Shown: positions 1 to 7,353 of the stretch, one piece after another | Numbering within the stretch: position 1 is the stretch's first letter | Layout: each line of letters begins with the position of its first letter | Assembly: GCA_047635375.1 (NCBI GenBank) | Contig: JBLIKP010000066.1 | Location: 1 to 13,474 of the forward strand | Direction: 5' to 3' | Length of the DNA stretch: 13,474 nt | DNA from: JBLIKP01 sp047635375 | Lineage (GTDB): Bacteria; Bacteroidota; Bacteroidia; Sphingobacteriales; Sphingobacteriaceae | Made by a program: the position numbers and the translations under genes | The notes under the pieces: generated by a model | What the model saw: the letters and a program-made list of their open reading frames with translations, nothing else | Databases searched by the model: none | Told to the model about the DNA's origin: nothing

Positions 1-1038
1 TTGTGTTTTGGGAAGGTTTTTTTTTTACTTTTCGGTTGAATAATTTGATTCTTTTGTTGACAAATTGTTGCTTGCAGGTGTTAATTCCTGAGAATTATTG
101 TCTTCGTAATTATCTGATTCTGTAGAGCTAAAATCTTGGGATGGGCCATTTCCAGAAACAACACGTTTTTCTTTTCTAACCGCAGGAATTTCACCAAAAG
201 GGATAGGCTCAGAATCCTTTGGCATTAATCCAGTACGATCATCGATATTAATATTATCTAAATCGTCCATTTTATATCCTTTATTGAAATAATCCTCTTT
301 TTTATCTTTTATAAAAAAAGAGAATAGCCTTTGGAAAAATGATTTTTCCTCAGCTAATACGGGCTCCTTCTCTGAAAAATATTCTTGCTCATCATCCGCA
401 ATTTCATCGATATTTGAATTTGAATTATTTTTTAATTCATTGGAAATAAATTCCTCCACTTGAGGTGATTCTGGCTTTTTTAAAGGAATCTATGGTGCCT
501 CTAAGGATTTTTCATTCAATGGCTCAACTTGCAAGTCTTCATCTAGATCAAGTTGTGGGGCATTAACCTCTTCCTCAGAAACAGCTGAATCGGTCTCAAA
601 AACCTCATATTTCCCTGGCTTCAATAAATTAAGATAACTTGGTTTTTTCTTGTATGAAACATTGACCTCAATAATTCTCCCCTTGCCATTTCTTAGTATT
701 CTTTCACGGTTAGTTGGAGTTGAGAAGGTTTTTGCCTGGGTTACCTCATGCCTCAACTCATCCAAATCCATTGACTGGGCTTTTTCATTTATCTGAGATT
801 TTATCTCATCTGGTTACTCATAAACAGATTTCGATACAACTTTCTCGGATTTTGCTTTTGGAGCAATGTCGGTTGTGGAACCTCCAGAGAGTGGCTTGAC
901 CTCTATTTTAGGGTTTTTTTTTCGTTCCTCGAACTCCACACGGACAACTAATGTTTGAATACCAGCTTTTGTAAACTCTTCCTCTGTATAAAACTTTCCT
1001 TTATAAAGTATCCAACTTTCTTCACGTGTAATTGGTTC

Positions 1039-1158
1039 ATATGTTGGCGGGAAGTTTCTTAATACCGGTATTAAACAATCCTCTTTATTTGCAGAGACAC
1101 AGTTTGGATCAATTTCATCACTTGACTCCCATTTGGCAAAAGCTTCCTTAACAACAAC
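1039..1158 (-). repeat. Protein repeat copy 3 of the degraded gene (CX7C repeat, past the frameshift)
   Basis: Third copy, about 40 codons, starting 422 bp after copy 2. It is read in the shifted frame, which shows that the two frames belonged to one gene. Key residues are VVVKEAFAKWESSDE, PNCVSANKEDC, IPVL and NFPPTY. It is followed by a Glu/Lys-rich stretch without stop codons down to the TAA at 814-816. Confidence 0.75.
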
Positions 1159-1463
1159 TTTTTCTGTTACTGTTTTATAGCGAGGCTCATAGGCTTTATA
1201 TTTTCCATAAAGCTATAAGGATTTGAATCCTTTTTCACTTTCGGAAAATCAGGTCTATTATCTAAATCCTCCTTTGAAACCGCATTATAAACAGCCTTGC
1301 TAAGTGTTCTCCCTTTATTATTACCTGTATTGGCAAGCAGACCATTGGCCTTAGACTTGTCTTCTGGCAATAAAATATCTGGATATTTTTTTTTTACAAA
1401 CACATCCTTTGGATGATTTCGTTTTTTATAATTAACCCATTCTACTAATCGGTCTCTGTAACC

Positions 1464-1580
1464 ATATTCAGCAGGATAATTAACTAATTTTGGAATTCGG
1501 CAATCTTCCTTATTTGCTGAAATACAATTTGGATCATATTCATTGCTAAACTCCCATTTAGCACTTGCTTGTTTTACCAC
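1464..1580 (-). repeat. Protein repeat copy 2 of the degraded gene (CX7C repeat)
   Basis: Second copy, 39 codons, in the same frame as copy 1 and starting 189 bp after it. Key residues are AKWEFSNE, PNCISANKEDC, IPKL and NYPAEY. The region after it is Lys-rich and contains a run of ten A on the coding strand (T run at 1386-1395). Confidence 0.75.
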
Positions 1581-1652
1581 AATAGTATCAACCATTTTCA
1601 CGTAGAAAACGGTTGGCAACGCCTCAACTAAAAAAGTTTTTTCAACTTCTTT

Positions 1653-1769
1653 ATAAACGGCAGGGTAATTTTTTAATTTTGGAATTCTACAATCATCCTT
1701 ATTCGCTGAAAAACAATTTGGAGCAATTTCATCACTTGGCTCCCATTTAGCGTAGGCCTCTTTCACCAA
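1653..1769 (-). repeat. Protein repeat copy 1 of the degraded gene (CX7C repeat)
   Basis: This 39-codon unit carries the pattern VKxAxAKWExSxE, then PNCxSANKxDC, then IPxLxNYPxxY, with the two Cys separated by seven residues. Copies 2 and 3 match it at most positions, and the DNA is also visibly similar. It lies just downstream of the TAA at 1803-1805. Confidence 0.75.
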
Positions 1770-2024
1770 GGTTTTATCTAAAATGGTTTGATAAACGGGC
1801 TCTTACTTGCTTTCAATTGCTTTTGGAACCTCTTCTCTAATTTCAAAATTATTTTGAGAGGGCCTTACCTGCTCAGCAATTCTGGAATCTTTTTTATCCT
1901 CCTTTGATTCAACTCGCTCAGGCTTTGTCGCAACCGAAACCGGTTTGGAAGATTTATCAACTATCTATTTAAATTGAACTTTTCCAAATGTTTTACTAGC
2001 ATTTAAAAGGTTAACTAAACCAAG

Positions 2025-2777
2025 TTAATTACTGTATTTTCTTAAAAGCGCCACTAACACCGAAAAGTCCTTTGGATATTCAGCTTCCACAGTTAAAATC
2101 GAACCATTAGGATGCCTAAATTTCAGTTCTTTAGCGTGTAGGGCAAATCTTTGAATAAGTGGACTTTCATCCTGCCCCTTGGTAACCCTATATCCTTTTT
2201 TATACCTTGATAGGTAGACATCTTTACCTCCGTAAAGTGCGTCAGCACAAATGCTTGCTCCTTTTGTGGCTAGGTGAATTCTTATTTGATGTTGTCGCCC
2301 AGTTTTAGGTTTACATTCAACCAATGTGTGGTATTTGAAAAATTCTAGAGAATGAAAAATCGTTTGAGCTGGCTTACCTTCACCTCTATCGATTTTCACT
2401 GGGCCTTTTTTGGCTACCAAAATTGGTAAATCTACCTCAACATCTTCAAAATCATGGTGGCCATCGATTATTGCATGGTAAGTTTTTTCAATTTTCCTAT
2501 GTTCAAACTCCATACTAACGTGGCGGTAAGCATTCGGATTTTTTGCAAAAACAATAACTCCACTAGTTTCGCGGTCAAGCCGATGGCAGATTTGAATATC
2601 CGGATATTCTTTACGTGCAATGGCCAAAAGATGGATGGTTAATCCTTGTCTTTCATCAATGCTTGGAAGAAAAGGCGGCTTATTTAAAACCAATAAATCC
2701 TTGTCCTCATATATTATTAGTGAAGCTAATTTTGGAATTTTCAATTTGCTAATTATTTTTAATTTTTCGAGGTGCAA
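2025..2777 (-). CDS. RluA-family pseudouridine synthase, short form without an S4 domain
   Basis: This enzyme converts specific uridines in rRNA or tRNA to pseudouridine in the cytoplasm. The 250-residue protein has the RluA-family catalytic motif HRLDRETSG at residues 65-73, with Asp68 as the expected catalytic residue. The late motif GRQHQIRIHLA lies at 160-170, and the core opens with IIYEDKDLLVLNKP near residue 21. No S4 RNA-binding domain precedes it, as in short RluA/TruC-like members, so the target base cannot be named. The start is unusual. There is no in-frame ATG before residue 89, and an in-frame TGA at 2790-2792 limits upstream extension, so TTG at 2775-2777 is the likeliest start. 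A second TTG lies at 2742-2744. The gene sits 57 bp downstream of the histidine kinase gene and probably shares its transcript. Its stop codon directly precedes the degraded frame. The family is certain; the start is not. Confidence 0.9.
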   Translation of the reverse strand: MHLEKLKIISKLKIPKLASLIIYEDKDLLVLNKPPFLPSIDERQGLTIHLLAIARKEYPDIQICHRLDRETSGVIVFAKNPNAYRHVSMEFEHRKIEKTYHAIIDGHHDFEDVEVDLPILVAKKGPVKIDRGEGKPAQTIFHSLEFFKYHTLVECKPKTGRQHQIRIHLATKGASICADALYGGKDVYLSRYKKGYRVTKGQDESPLIQRFALHAKELKFRHPNGSILTVEAEYPKDFSVLVALLRKYSN

Positions 2778-2834
2778 TTTTACCGAAAATCAAGGAGAAA
2801 AGAGAATTAGCGAAATTGAAATTTATTTTGACCT

Positions 2835-3872
2835 CTATTTAGATTTTAAAAGGGTAAATCCAAAACTACTTCCTGAGTTTGGTTTCGACCTGACATTTAT
2901 TGTCTGCTCATGAGCATCAATGATATGCTTCACAATAGCTAAACCTAAACCAGTCCCTCCATCCTGTCGGGATCTGCCTTTATCAATGCGGTAAAATCGC
3001 TCAAATAGTCTAGCAACATGCTGTTTTTCCACTCCGATTCCATTATCCGTAACCTCCACAAATATCAAGTCGTCCATATCATAAAGACCCACGTCTGTTC
3101 TCCCTTTTTCCCGACCATACTTAATGGAATTAAGAATTAAATTAGCTAATACTACTCCAATCTTGTCTTTATCGGCCTCAACCATGAATATCATATCACA
3201 ACCATCTTTAAATTCTAATACGATTTCTTTTTCAGTGGCCATTAATTCATGCTGATTAAATACTTCCTTTATTAAATGATGAATATCAAATGTTTCTTTT
3301 TGAAGTTTAAGGGTCCCTGATTCCAATTGTGAAATATTTAGGAGGTCTTCCACTAAATTCTCTAGTCTATCGGCTGATTTAGCAGCTTTCGTTAGGAAAT
3401 GCATGGTTAGTTCGGGGTCTTCCATAGCTCCGTCAATTAATGTATGAAGGTATCCTTGAATGTTGAAAATTGGAGTTTTTAACTCATGGCTAACATTTCC
3501 AAGAAAATCTTTCCTGAACTGCTCCATTTCGTGCAATTTTTTGATTTCTTTCCCCTTATCTCGTGACCAATCCATAACTTCTTTACGTACATCATTTATT
3601 GGATCGTGAGATATAAGTTCTGGAATAGTTACGGGGTTTTCTTTGCTAGTTTTTTGGCGATGAATATATTTATAAACGAGTTTTATTTTTCTATAAATAA
3701 AAACTTGAAGTGCATATAGGAAAAGGAAAAAGGTGAACACAAAAATACCTAGCCCCAACCATAACATTTGGCCAATGGATAGTTGGGTAAAAGCCATAAG
3801 AAATTCACTCCAAATGGTAATTATTATTGAAGTGAAAAACGCGATATTTCTTGGCTTAGGATTTTTTATCAT
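2835..3872 (-). CDS. PhoR-like membrane sensor histidine kinase
   Basis: This 345-residue kinase would autophosphorylate and pass phosphate to the response regulator encoded just upstream. Two hydrophobic segments lie at about residues 10-29 and 36-59, separated by only a few residues, so there is essentially no periplasmic sensing domain. A linker follows, then the H-box FLGNVSHELKTP with phospho-accepting His129. The ATPase part has an N-box with Asn244 and Asn248, a DNGIG motif at 276-280 and GGTGLGLAI at 305-313, so all catalytic boxes look intact. The start ATG overlaps the regulator's TGA by 4 bp (ATGA), showing translational coupling. The overall plan resembles PhoR-type kinases of Bacteroidota, but the signal cannot be read from the sequence. 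It could sense membrane state or work with a partner protein. The assignment as a histidine kinase is certain; PhoR as the specific name is only a guess. Confidence 0.93.
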   Translation of the reverse strand: MIKNPKPRNIAFFTSIIITIWSEFLMAFTQLSIGQMLWLGLGIFVFTFFLFLYALQVFIYRKIKLVYKYIHRQKTSKENPVTIPELISHDPINDVRKEVMDWSRDKGKEIKKLHEMEQFRKDFLGNVSHELKTPIFNIQGYLHTLIDGAMEDPELTMHFLTKAAKSADRLENLVEDLLNISQLESGTLKLQKETFDIHHLIKEVFNQHELMATEKEIVLEFKDGCDMIFMVEADKDKIGVVLANLILNSIKYGREKGRTDVGLYDMDDLIFVEVTDNGIGVEKQHVARLFERFYRIDKGRSRQDGGTGLGLAIVKHIIDAHEQTINVRSKPNSGSSFGFTLLKSK

Positions 3873-4552
3873 TGGTCGAATTTATAACCTACCCCTTTTA
3901 TGGTTTTTATGTAATTATCACCCAATTTTTCTCTCAACTTTCTAATATGTACATCTATAGTTCTATCAGATACAATTACAGACTCTTCCCAAACTTGATC
4001 TAAAATACTTTCTCGTGTGAAAACTTTTCCAGGACGGGAAGCAAGAAGAAAAAGTAATTCAAATTCTTTTTTTGGCAATGCTTTTTCCACACCATTTTGA
4101 AATACCAAATAAGATTCCCTATCAATGACTAGGTCTAAAATCTCAAGGCGTTGTTCTTTTTTATCTTCCTCAGCAATTTTTCTCCTTCGAAGGATAGCAT
4201 TTATTCTACTCAAAAGGGCTCTAGGTTTTATGGGTTTGGCAATATAATCATCGGCACCCGCATCAAATCCGGCAATTTCACTGTATTCCTCCGCTCTGGC
4301 GGTTAAAAAAATAACAAAGGCATCTGCACAATCTGGATTTGCTTTAATGCTTCTACAGGCTTCTATTCCGTCCATCTTGGGCATCATTACATCCATAAGG
4401 ATAAGATCTGGCTTAATAATTGAAGCCTGTTTTACGGCATCCAACCCATTTGTTGCCGTAAAGGTTTGGAAACCCTCTTTTTGAAGATTATAATTTATTA
4501 TCTCAATGATGTCTGGCTCGTCATCGACAATTAGAACTTTGTAGGGAGTCAT
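3869..4552 (-). CDS. OmpR/PhoB-family response regulator
   Basis: A 227-residue DNA-binding regulator, partner of the overlapping histidine kinase gene. The receiver domain (about 1-120) has the acidic pair Asp10/Asp11, the phospho-acceptor Asp54 in LILMDVMMPKMDG, Thr84, Tyr103 and Lys106 in DDYIAKP, which is a complete set. The C-terminal winged helix (about 130-227) carries the signature RTIDVHIRKLREKLG and ends in IKGVGYKF, typical of OmpR/PhoB. The ATG at 4550-4552 fits the start of the receiver fold. It is the first gene of the regulator-kinase-synthase unit. The terminator of the preceding gene lies about 100 bp upstream, so the promoter should fall between 4553 and 4650, but no clear TAnnTTTG box was found there. 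The fold and family are sure; the regulon is unknown. Confidence 0.96.
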   Translation of the reverse strand: MTPYKVLIVDDEPDIIEIINYNLQKEGFQTFTATNGLDAVKQASIIKPDLILMDVMMPKMDGIEACRSIKANPDCADAFVIFLTARAEEYSEIAGFDAGADDYIAKPIKPRALLSRINAILRRRKIAEEDKKEQRLEILDLVIDRESYLVFQNGVEKALPKKEFELLFLLASRPGKVFTRESILDQVWEESVIVSDRTIDVHIRKLREKLGDNYIKTIKGVGYKFDQ

Positions 4553-4650
4553 CTTTTCTTATTTGTTCTTTACAAGATTATGGCTTTATTGAAACCGTAA
4601 CGTTAACTCAATATTAAGGAATTGTTATGCTCCGAAAAAGAATTTCCATA

Positions 4651-4685
4651 AAAAAAGCGCCTTTGATTTTCAAAGGCGCTTTTTT
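4651..4685 (-). terminator. Rho-independent terminator after the thioredoxin lipoprotein gene
   Basis: A perfect inverted repeat has arms at 4651-4666 and 4670-4685 and a 3-nt loop. The GC-rich part, GCGCCTTTGA, is flanked by A-runs and T-runs on both sides, so it could act in either direction. All flanking genes are on the minus strand, so its natural job is to end the alaS-gatB-thioredoxin transcript before the response regulator gene. Confidence 0.85.
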
Positions 4686-4699
4686 AAAATTTTAATATT

Positions 4700-5809
4700 C
4701 TAGCTTTTTGGCTCAAATAAACCTTCTAGGTATGATTGAAGCTCTTCACCACGTAGGTTTTTAGCAACAATTTTTCCATCAGGTCCAACAAGAACGTTTG
4801 CTGGAATTGCATTAACCTTGTAAGTTTTTGCTGCAGCACTACTCCAGAACTGTAGGTCACTAACGTGTGGCCAAGTTAAATTATCAGTTTTTATTGCCTG
4901 AACCCAAGCATCTTTTTCTTTGTCTAAAGAAACCCCATAAACGGAGAATTGGTTTTCTTTATATTTGTTGTATGCCGCAACTACATTAGGGTTTTCCTCA
5001 CGACAAGGCTTACACCAACTTGCCCAAAAATCAACTAAAACATACTGACCTTTCAATGAAGAAAGTGGCACATTTTCTCCATCTGGAGAAGGTAGTGAAA
5101 TCTCAGGAGCATCAGCACCAATGCTTAATTTTCCTAACTCATCAACGTGATTAAGGAAACTTTTCCCATAGTCAGTTGAACCTGCGGGTGTGGTTTTGAT
5201 GGTTTCAGCTAAATCATTCATTATGTCAAAATCTTTATCTTGATCTAGGTAGTTAGTCACATAGACTGCGGCAATGTGATTCTTATTTTTAGCGATAAAA
5301 TCCTTTGCAGAATCACGTTCATTTTCTTGCATTTCAGTATAAGCTGCTTCTAAGCCTGCCTCAGCTTCTTTTTTTGCTTCGTCGTCTAATTCAAGGAATG
5401 CCTGATATCCAATACGGAATTCAGCGTTTAACTTTTGGCTGTTCTTGTAAAGTTCTTCGATTGCTTTGGCAACAGGGTTACCGTCCACGTTATATTCAAA
5501 AGTTTCTCCTAATGTAATATTTAGACCAAGGGTCTCACCTTTATTACCTGTAAAGAATACTCCATTACGACGGCCAAAAAGGATGCGGTACATTTCGGTA
5601 TTTTCAACCTCACGTGTGAAAGAGAATTTTCCTTCTGCAGAAACTACAGAAGAATCAATTTTATCAGCACGACGAATGTCTTCCATACGCTCTAGATAAA
5701 CCATTTCTGGTGCGTCGCCTGCAACACTTCCGTTGATTGTAAGTTTGTTATTTTCGGCACAACCTGCGAATAATACCGCCGCTGTGGCCATTGAAAAAAT
5801 TAATTTCAT
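4700..5809 (-). CDS. TlpA-type thioredoxin lipoprotein with DUF4369-like N-terminal domain
   Basis: A 369-residue envelope thiol-disulfide protein. The N-terminus MKLIFSMATAAVLFAGC is a lipoprotein signal peptide with lipobox FAGC and lipidated Cys17. Residues from about 20 to 110 form a beta-rich region like the DUF4369 domain common in Bacteroidota TlpA proteins. An acidic helical stretch follows (about 112-200), then an AhpC/TSA-TlpA thioredoxin fold from about 228. The active site is WCKPC with Cys266 and Cys269, and the expected cis-Pro is Pro336 in NAIPANVLV. It probably reduces disulfides of envelope proteins or of cytochrome c maturation partners; the substrate is not visible. The ATG at 5807-5809 sits directly before the signal peptide. 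The gap to gatB is 21 bp, suggesting co-transcription, and a strong hairpin follows the stop. Family confidence is high; physiological role is low. Confidence 0.92.
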   Translation of the reverse strand: MKLIFSMATAAVLFAGCAENNKLTINGSVAGDAPEMVYLERMEDIRRADKIDSSVVSAEGKFSFTREVENTEMYRILFGRRNGVFFTGNKGETLGLNITLGETFEYNVDGNPVAKAIEELYKNSQKLNAEFRIGYQAFLELDDEAKKEAEAGLEAAYTEMQENERDSAKDFIAKNKNHIAAVYVTNYLDQDKDFDIMNDLAETIKTTPAGSTDYGKSFLNHVDELGKLSIGADAPEISLPSPDGENVPLSSLKGQYVLVDFWASWCKPCREENPNVVAAYNKYKENQFSVYGVSLDKEKDAWVQAIKTDNLTWPHVSDLQFWSSAAAKTYKVNAIPANVLVGPDGKIVAKNLRGEELQSYLEGLFEPKS

Positions 5810-5830
5810 AATTTAAAAATTATTTAATGA

Positions 5831-7285
5831 TTATTGTTCTAATGCTTGTCTTAACTTGGTATTAGCCGCTTTAGGATCGATTTTTCCTTTTGAAATCTTC
5901 ATTAATTCTCCCATAAACAATCCTAATACTCCTTTTTTACCATTACGGTACTCTTCAACCTTTTCCGGATACTTATCCATCGCTTGTTTAATAAACGAAT
6001 CTAGCTCATCTGGATTATCTTGAATAATTAAATTTAACTCTTCTGCTATTTTCAAAACCGATTCATTGGGTCTTTCGGCTACAGCCGGAAAAAGCTTTTG
6101 GCCAGCCAAGGAGTTACTTACCTTTCCTTCCTCAACTAGCTGTAAAATATCAGCTAAAGTTTTGGACTTAATCGGGAATTCTTTAATGTGAAGTGCATTA
6201 TCATTTAAATAAGACTTTACATTCCCCATTACCCAGTTGGCGGCTGTTTTATAATTATTGGTATGCGAAATTAAATCCTCGAAATACATTGCAATTTCCT
6301 TACTATCAGTAAGTACATTGGCATCATATTCAGACAAACCTAACTTGGTTACATACTTTTGCTGCAATTCATGTGGAAGCGATGGCATCATTGCTCTAAC
6401 GCTTTCAATTTCTTCCTTTTCAATGAAGAAGGGCGGCAAATCTGGCTCAGGAAAGTATCTATAGTCGTTTGCATCTTCCTTAGACCTTAATAAGAAGGTT
6501 GTCCCAGTGTTTGCATCAAAACTACGCGTGTCTTGAGTTATAATATTTCCTTTTTCAAGCTCTTCGATTTGTCGGTCAATTTCAAACTCAATTGCTCGAT
6601 GAACATTCCTAATGGAGTTCATATTTTTAACCTCACAACGTTCACCGTATTTATCGGCGCCAATTAGCATTACCGAAACGTTTGCATCGCAACGCATTGA
6701 GCCCTCTTCCATGTTTCCATCACAAATCTCAAGGTATCTTAATATTTTTCGGATTTCTCCCAGGTAGTTATAAGCCTCATCGGCAGAGCGAATGTCCGGT
6801 TCAGAAACAATCTCAACAAGAGGAGTTCCCGCACGATTTAAATCGATCAATGAATCATTTTCGTCTTGATCGTGCATAGATTTACCAGCATCTTCTTCCA
6901 AGTGAATTCTAGTAATTCCGATTCTTTTCACTACATCGCCATCCATTTTTATGTCTAAATGACCTTCATAGCAGATTGGAGTAGTATCTTGGGTTATTTG
7001 ATAGCCTTTTGGTAAATCGGCGTAGAAGTAGTTTTTACGAGCAAATTGATTTTCCCTTCGGATTTTACAATTGGTAGCTAAACCCATTTTAATGGCATAT
7101 TCAATCGCCTTTTTATTGACCTTTGGAAGAGTTCCTGGATGGCCAAGGGTAATCATACTGACATTAGTATTTGGCATTCCGCCATATTCGGCAGAGTCAG
7201 GTGCATACATCTTACTATTAGTTAATAGTTGAGCGTGAACTTCTAAACCTATGACTACTACGTATTTATCTCTTAATTTACTCAT
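5831..7285 (-). CDS. gatB: Aspartyl/glutamyl-tRNA amidotransferase subunit B
   Basis: GatB is the tRNA-binding, kinase-like subunit of GatCAB, which converts Glu-tRNA(Gln) to Gln-tRNA(Gln) and/or Asp-tRNA(Asn) to Asn-tRNA(Asn) using ammonia from GatA. The N-terminal motif VIGLEVHAQL, the run of conserved GatB segments (RKNYFYADLPKGYQIT, LIDLNRAGTPLVEIV, YRYFPEPDLPP) and the C-terminal YqeY-like helical tail identify it clearly. From the ATG at 7283-7285 the protein is 484 residues, a normal GatB length. A TTG seven codons upstream would add a non-conserved tail, so the ATG is preferred. gatA and gatC are not in the window; these subunits are often scattered in Bacteroidota. The gene lies 68 bp after alaS and 21 bp before the thioredoxin lipoprotein gene, consistent with one operon. 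No lesion is seen. Confidence 0.98.
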   Translation of the reverse strand: MSKLRDKYVVVIGLEVHAQLLTNSKMYAPDSAEYGGMPNTNVSMITLGHPGTLPKVNKKAIEYAIKMGLATNCKIRRENQFARKNYFYADLPKGYQITQDTTPICYEGHLDIKMDGDVVKRIGITRIHLEEDAGKSMHDQDENDSLIDLNRAGTPLVEIVSEPDIRSADEAYNYLGEIRKILRYLEICDGNMEEGSMRCDANVSVMLIGADKYGERCEVKNMNSIRNVHRAIEFEIDRQIEELEKGNIITQDTRSFDANTGTTFLLRSKEDANDYRYFPEPDLPPFFIEKEEIESVRAMMPSLPHELQQKYVTKLGLSEYDANVLTDSKEIAMYFEDLISHTNNYKTAANWVMGNVKSYLNDNALHIKEFPIKSKTLADILQLVEEGKVSNSLAGQKLFPAVAERPNESVLKIAEELNLIIQDNPDELDSFIKQAMDKYPEKVEEYRNGKKGVLGLFMGELMKISKGKIDPKAANTKLRQALEQ

Positions 7286-7353
7286 TTCAGAATTGTAAAT
7301 ATACAATATTCTATTAGGGTTAATACTTAATCTTCCTCTTTGTAATAGTGGCT

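Larger units (their letters stand above)
1..2024 (-). pseudogene. Degraded repeat-bearing envelope-type protein gene (multiple stops and one frameshift), continuing off the left edge
   Basis: Read right to left, one protein-like frame runs from just after the stop of the pseudouridine synthase gene to the window edge. It is broken by in-frame TAG at 1965-1967, TAA at 1803-1805, a -1 frameshift near 1210-1214, TAA at 814-816 and TAG at 490-492. A TAA at 25-27 is either the true end or another lesion, since the frame stays open from there to base 1. The segments belong together: three copies of one repeat lie on both sides of the frameshift, and between stops the sequence stays protein-like. 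The piece right after the synthase stop (LGLVNLLNASKTFGKVQF) resembles the end of a signal peptide, but no ATG precedes it in frame. The repeats contain two Cys and Tyr-Pro motifs, and the C-terminal third is Ser/Asn/Glu-rich. The style recalls repeat-bearing OmpA-associated or surface proteins of Bacteroidota (from memory). The function is unknown. That it is a pseudogene is fairly sure; the family is not. Confidence 0.75.

Noticed and set aside
1..2024. Genome-wide stop-codon reassignment as an explanation for the in-frame TAA and TAG codons.
   Set aside because: Intact neighbours with normal family lengths end with TAG, TAA and TGA, and none has internal TAA or TAG codons.
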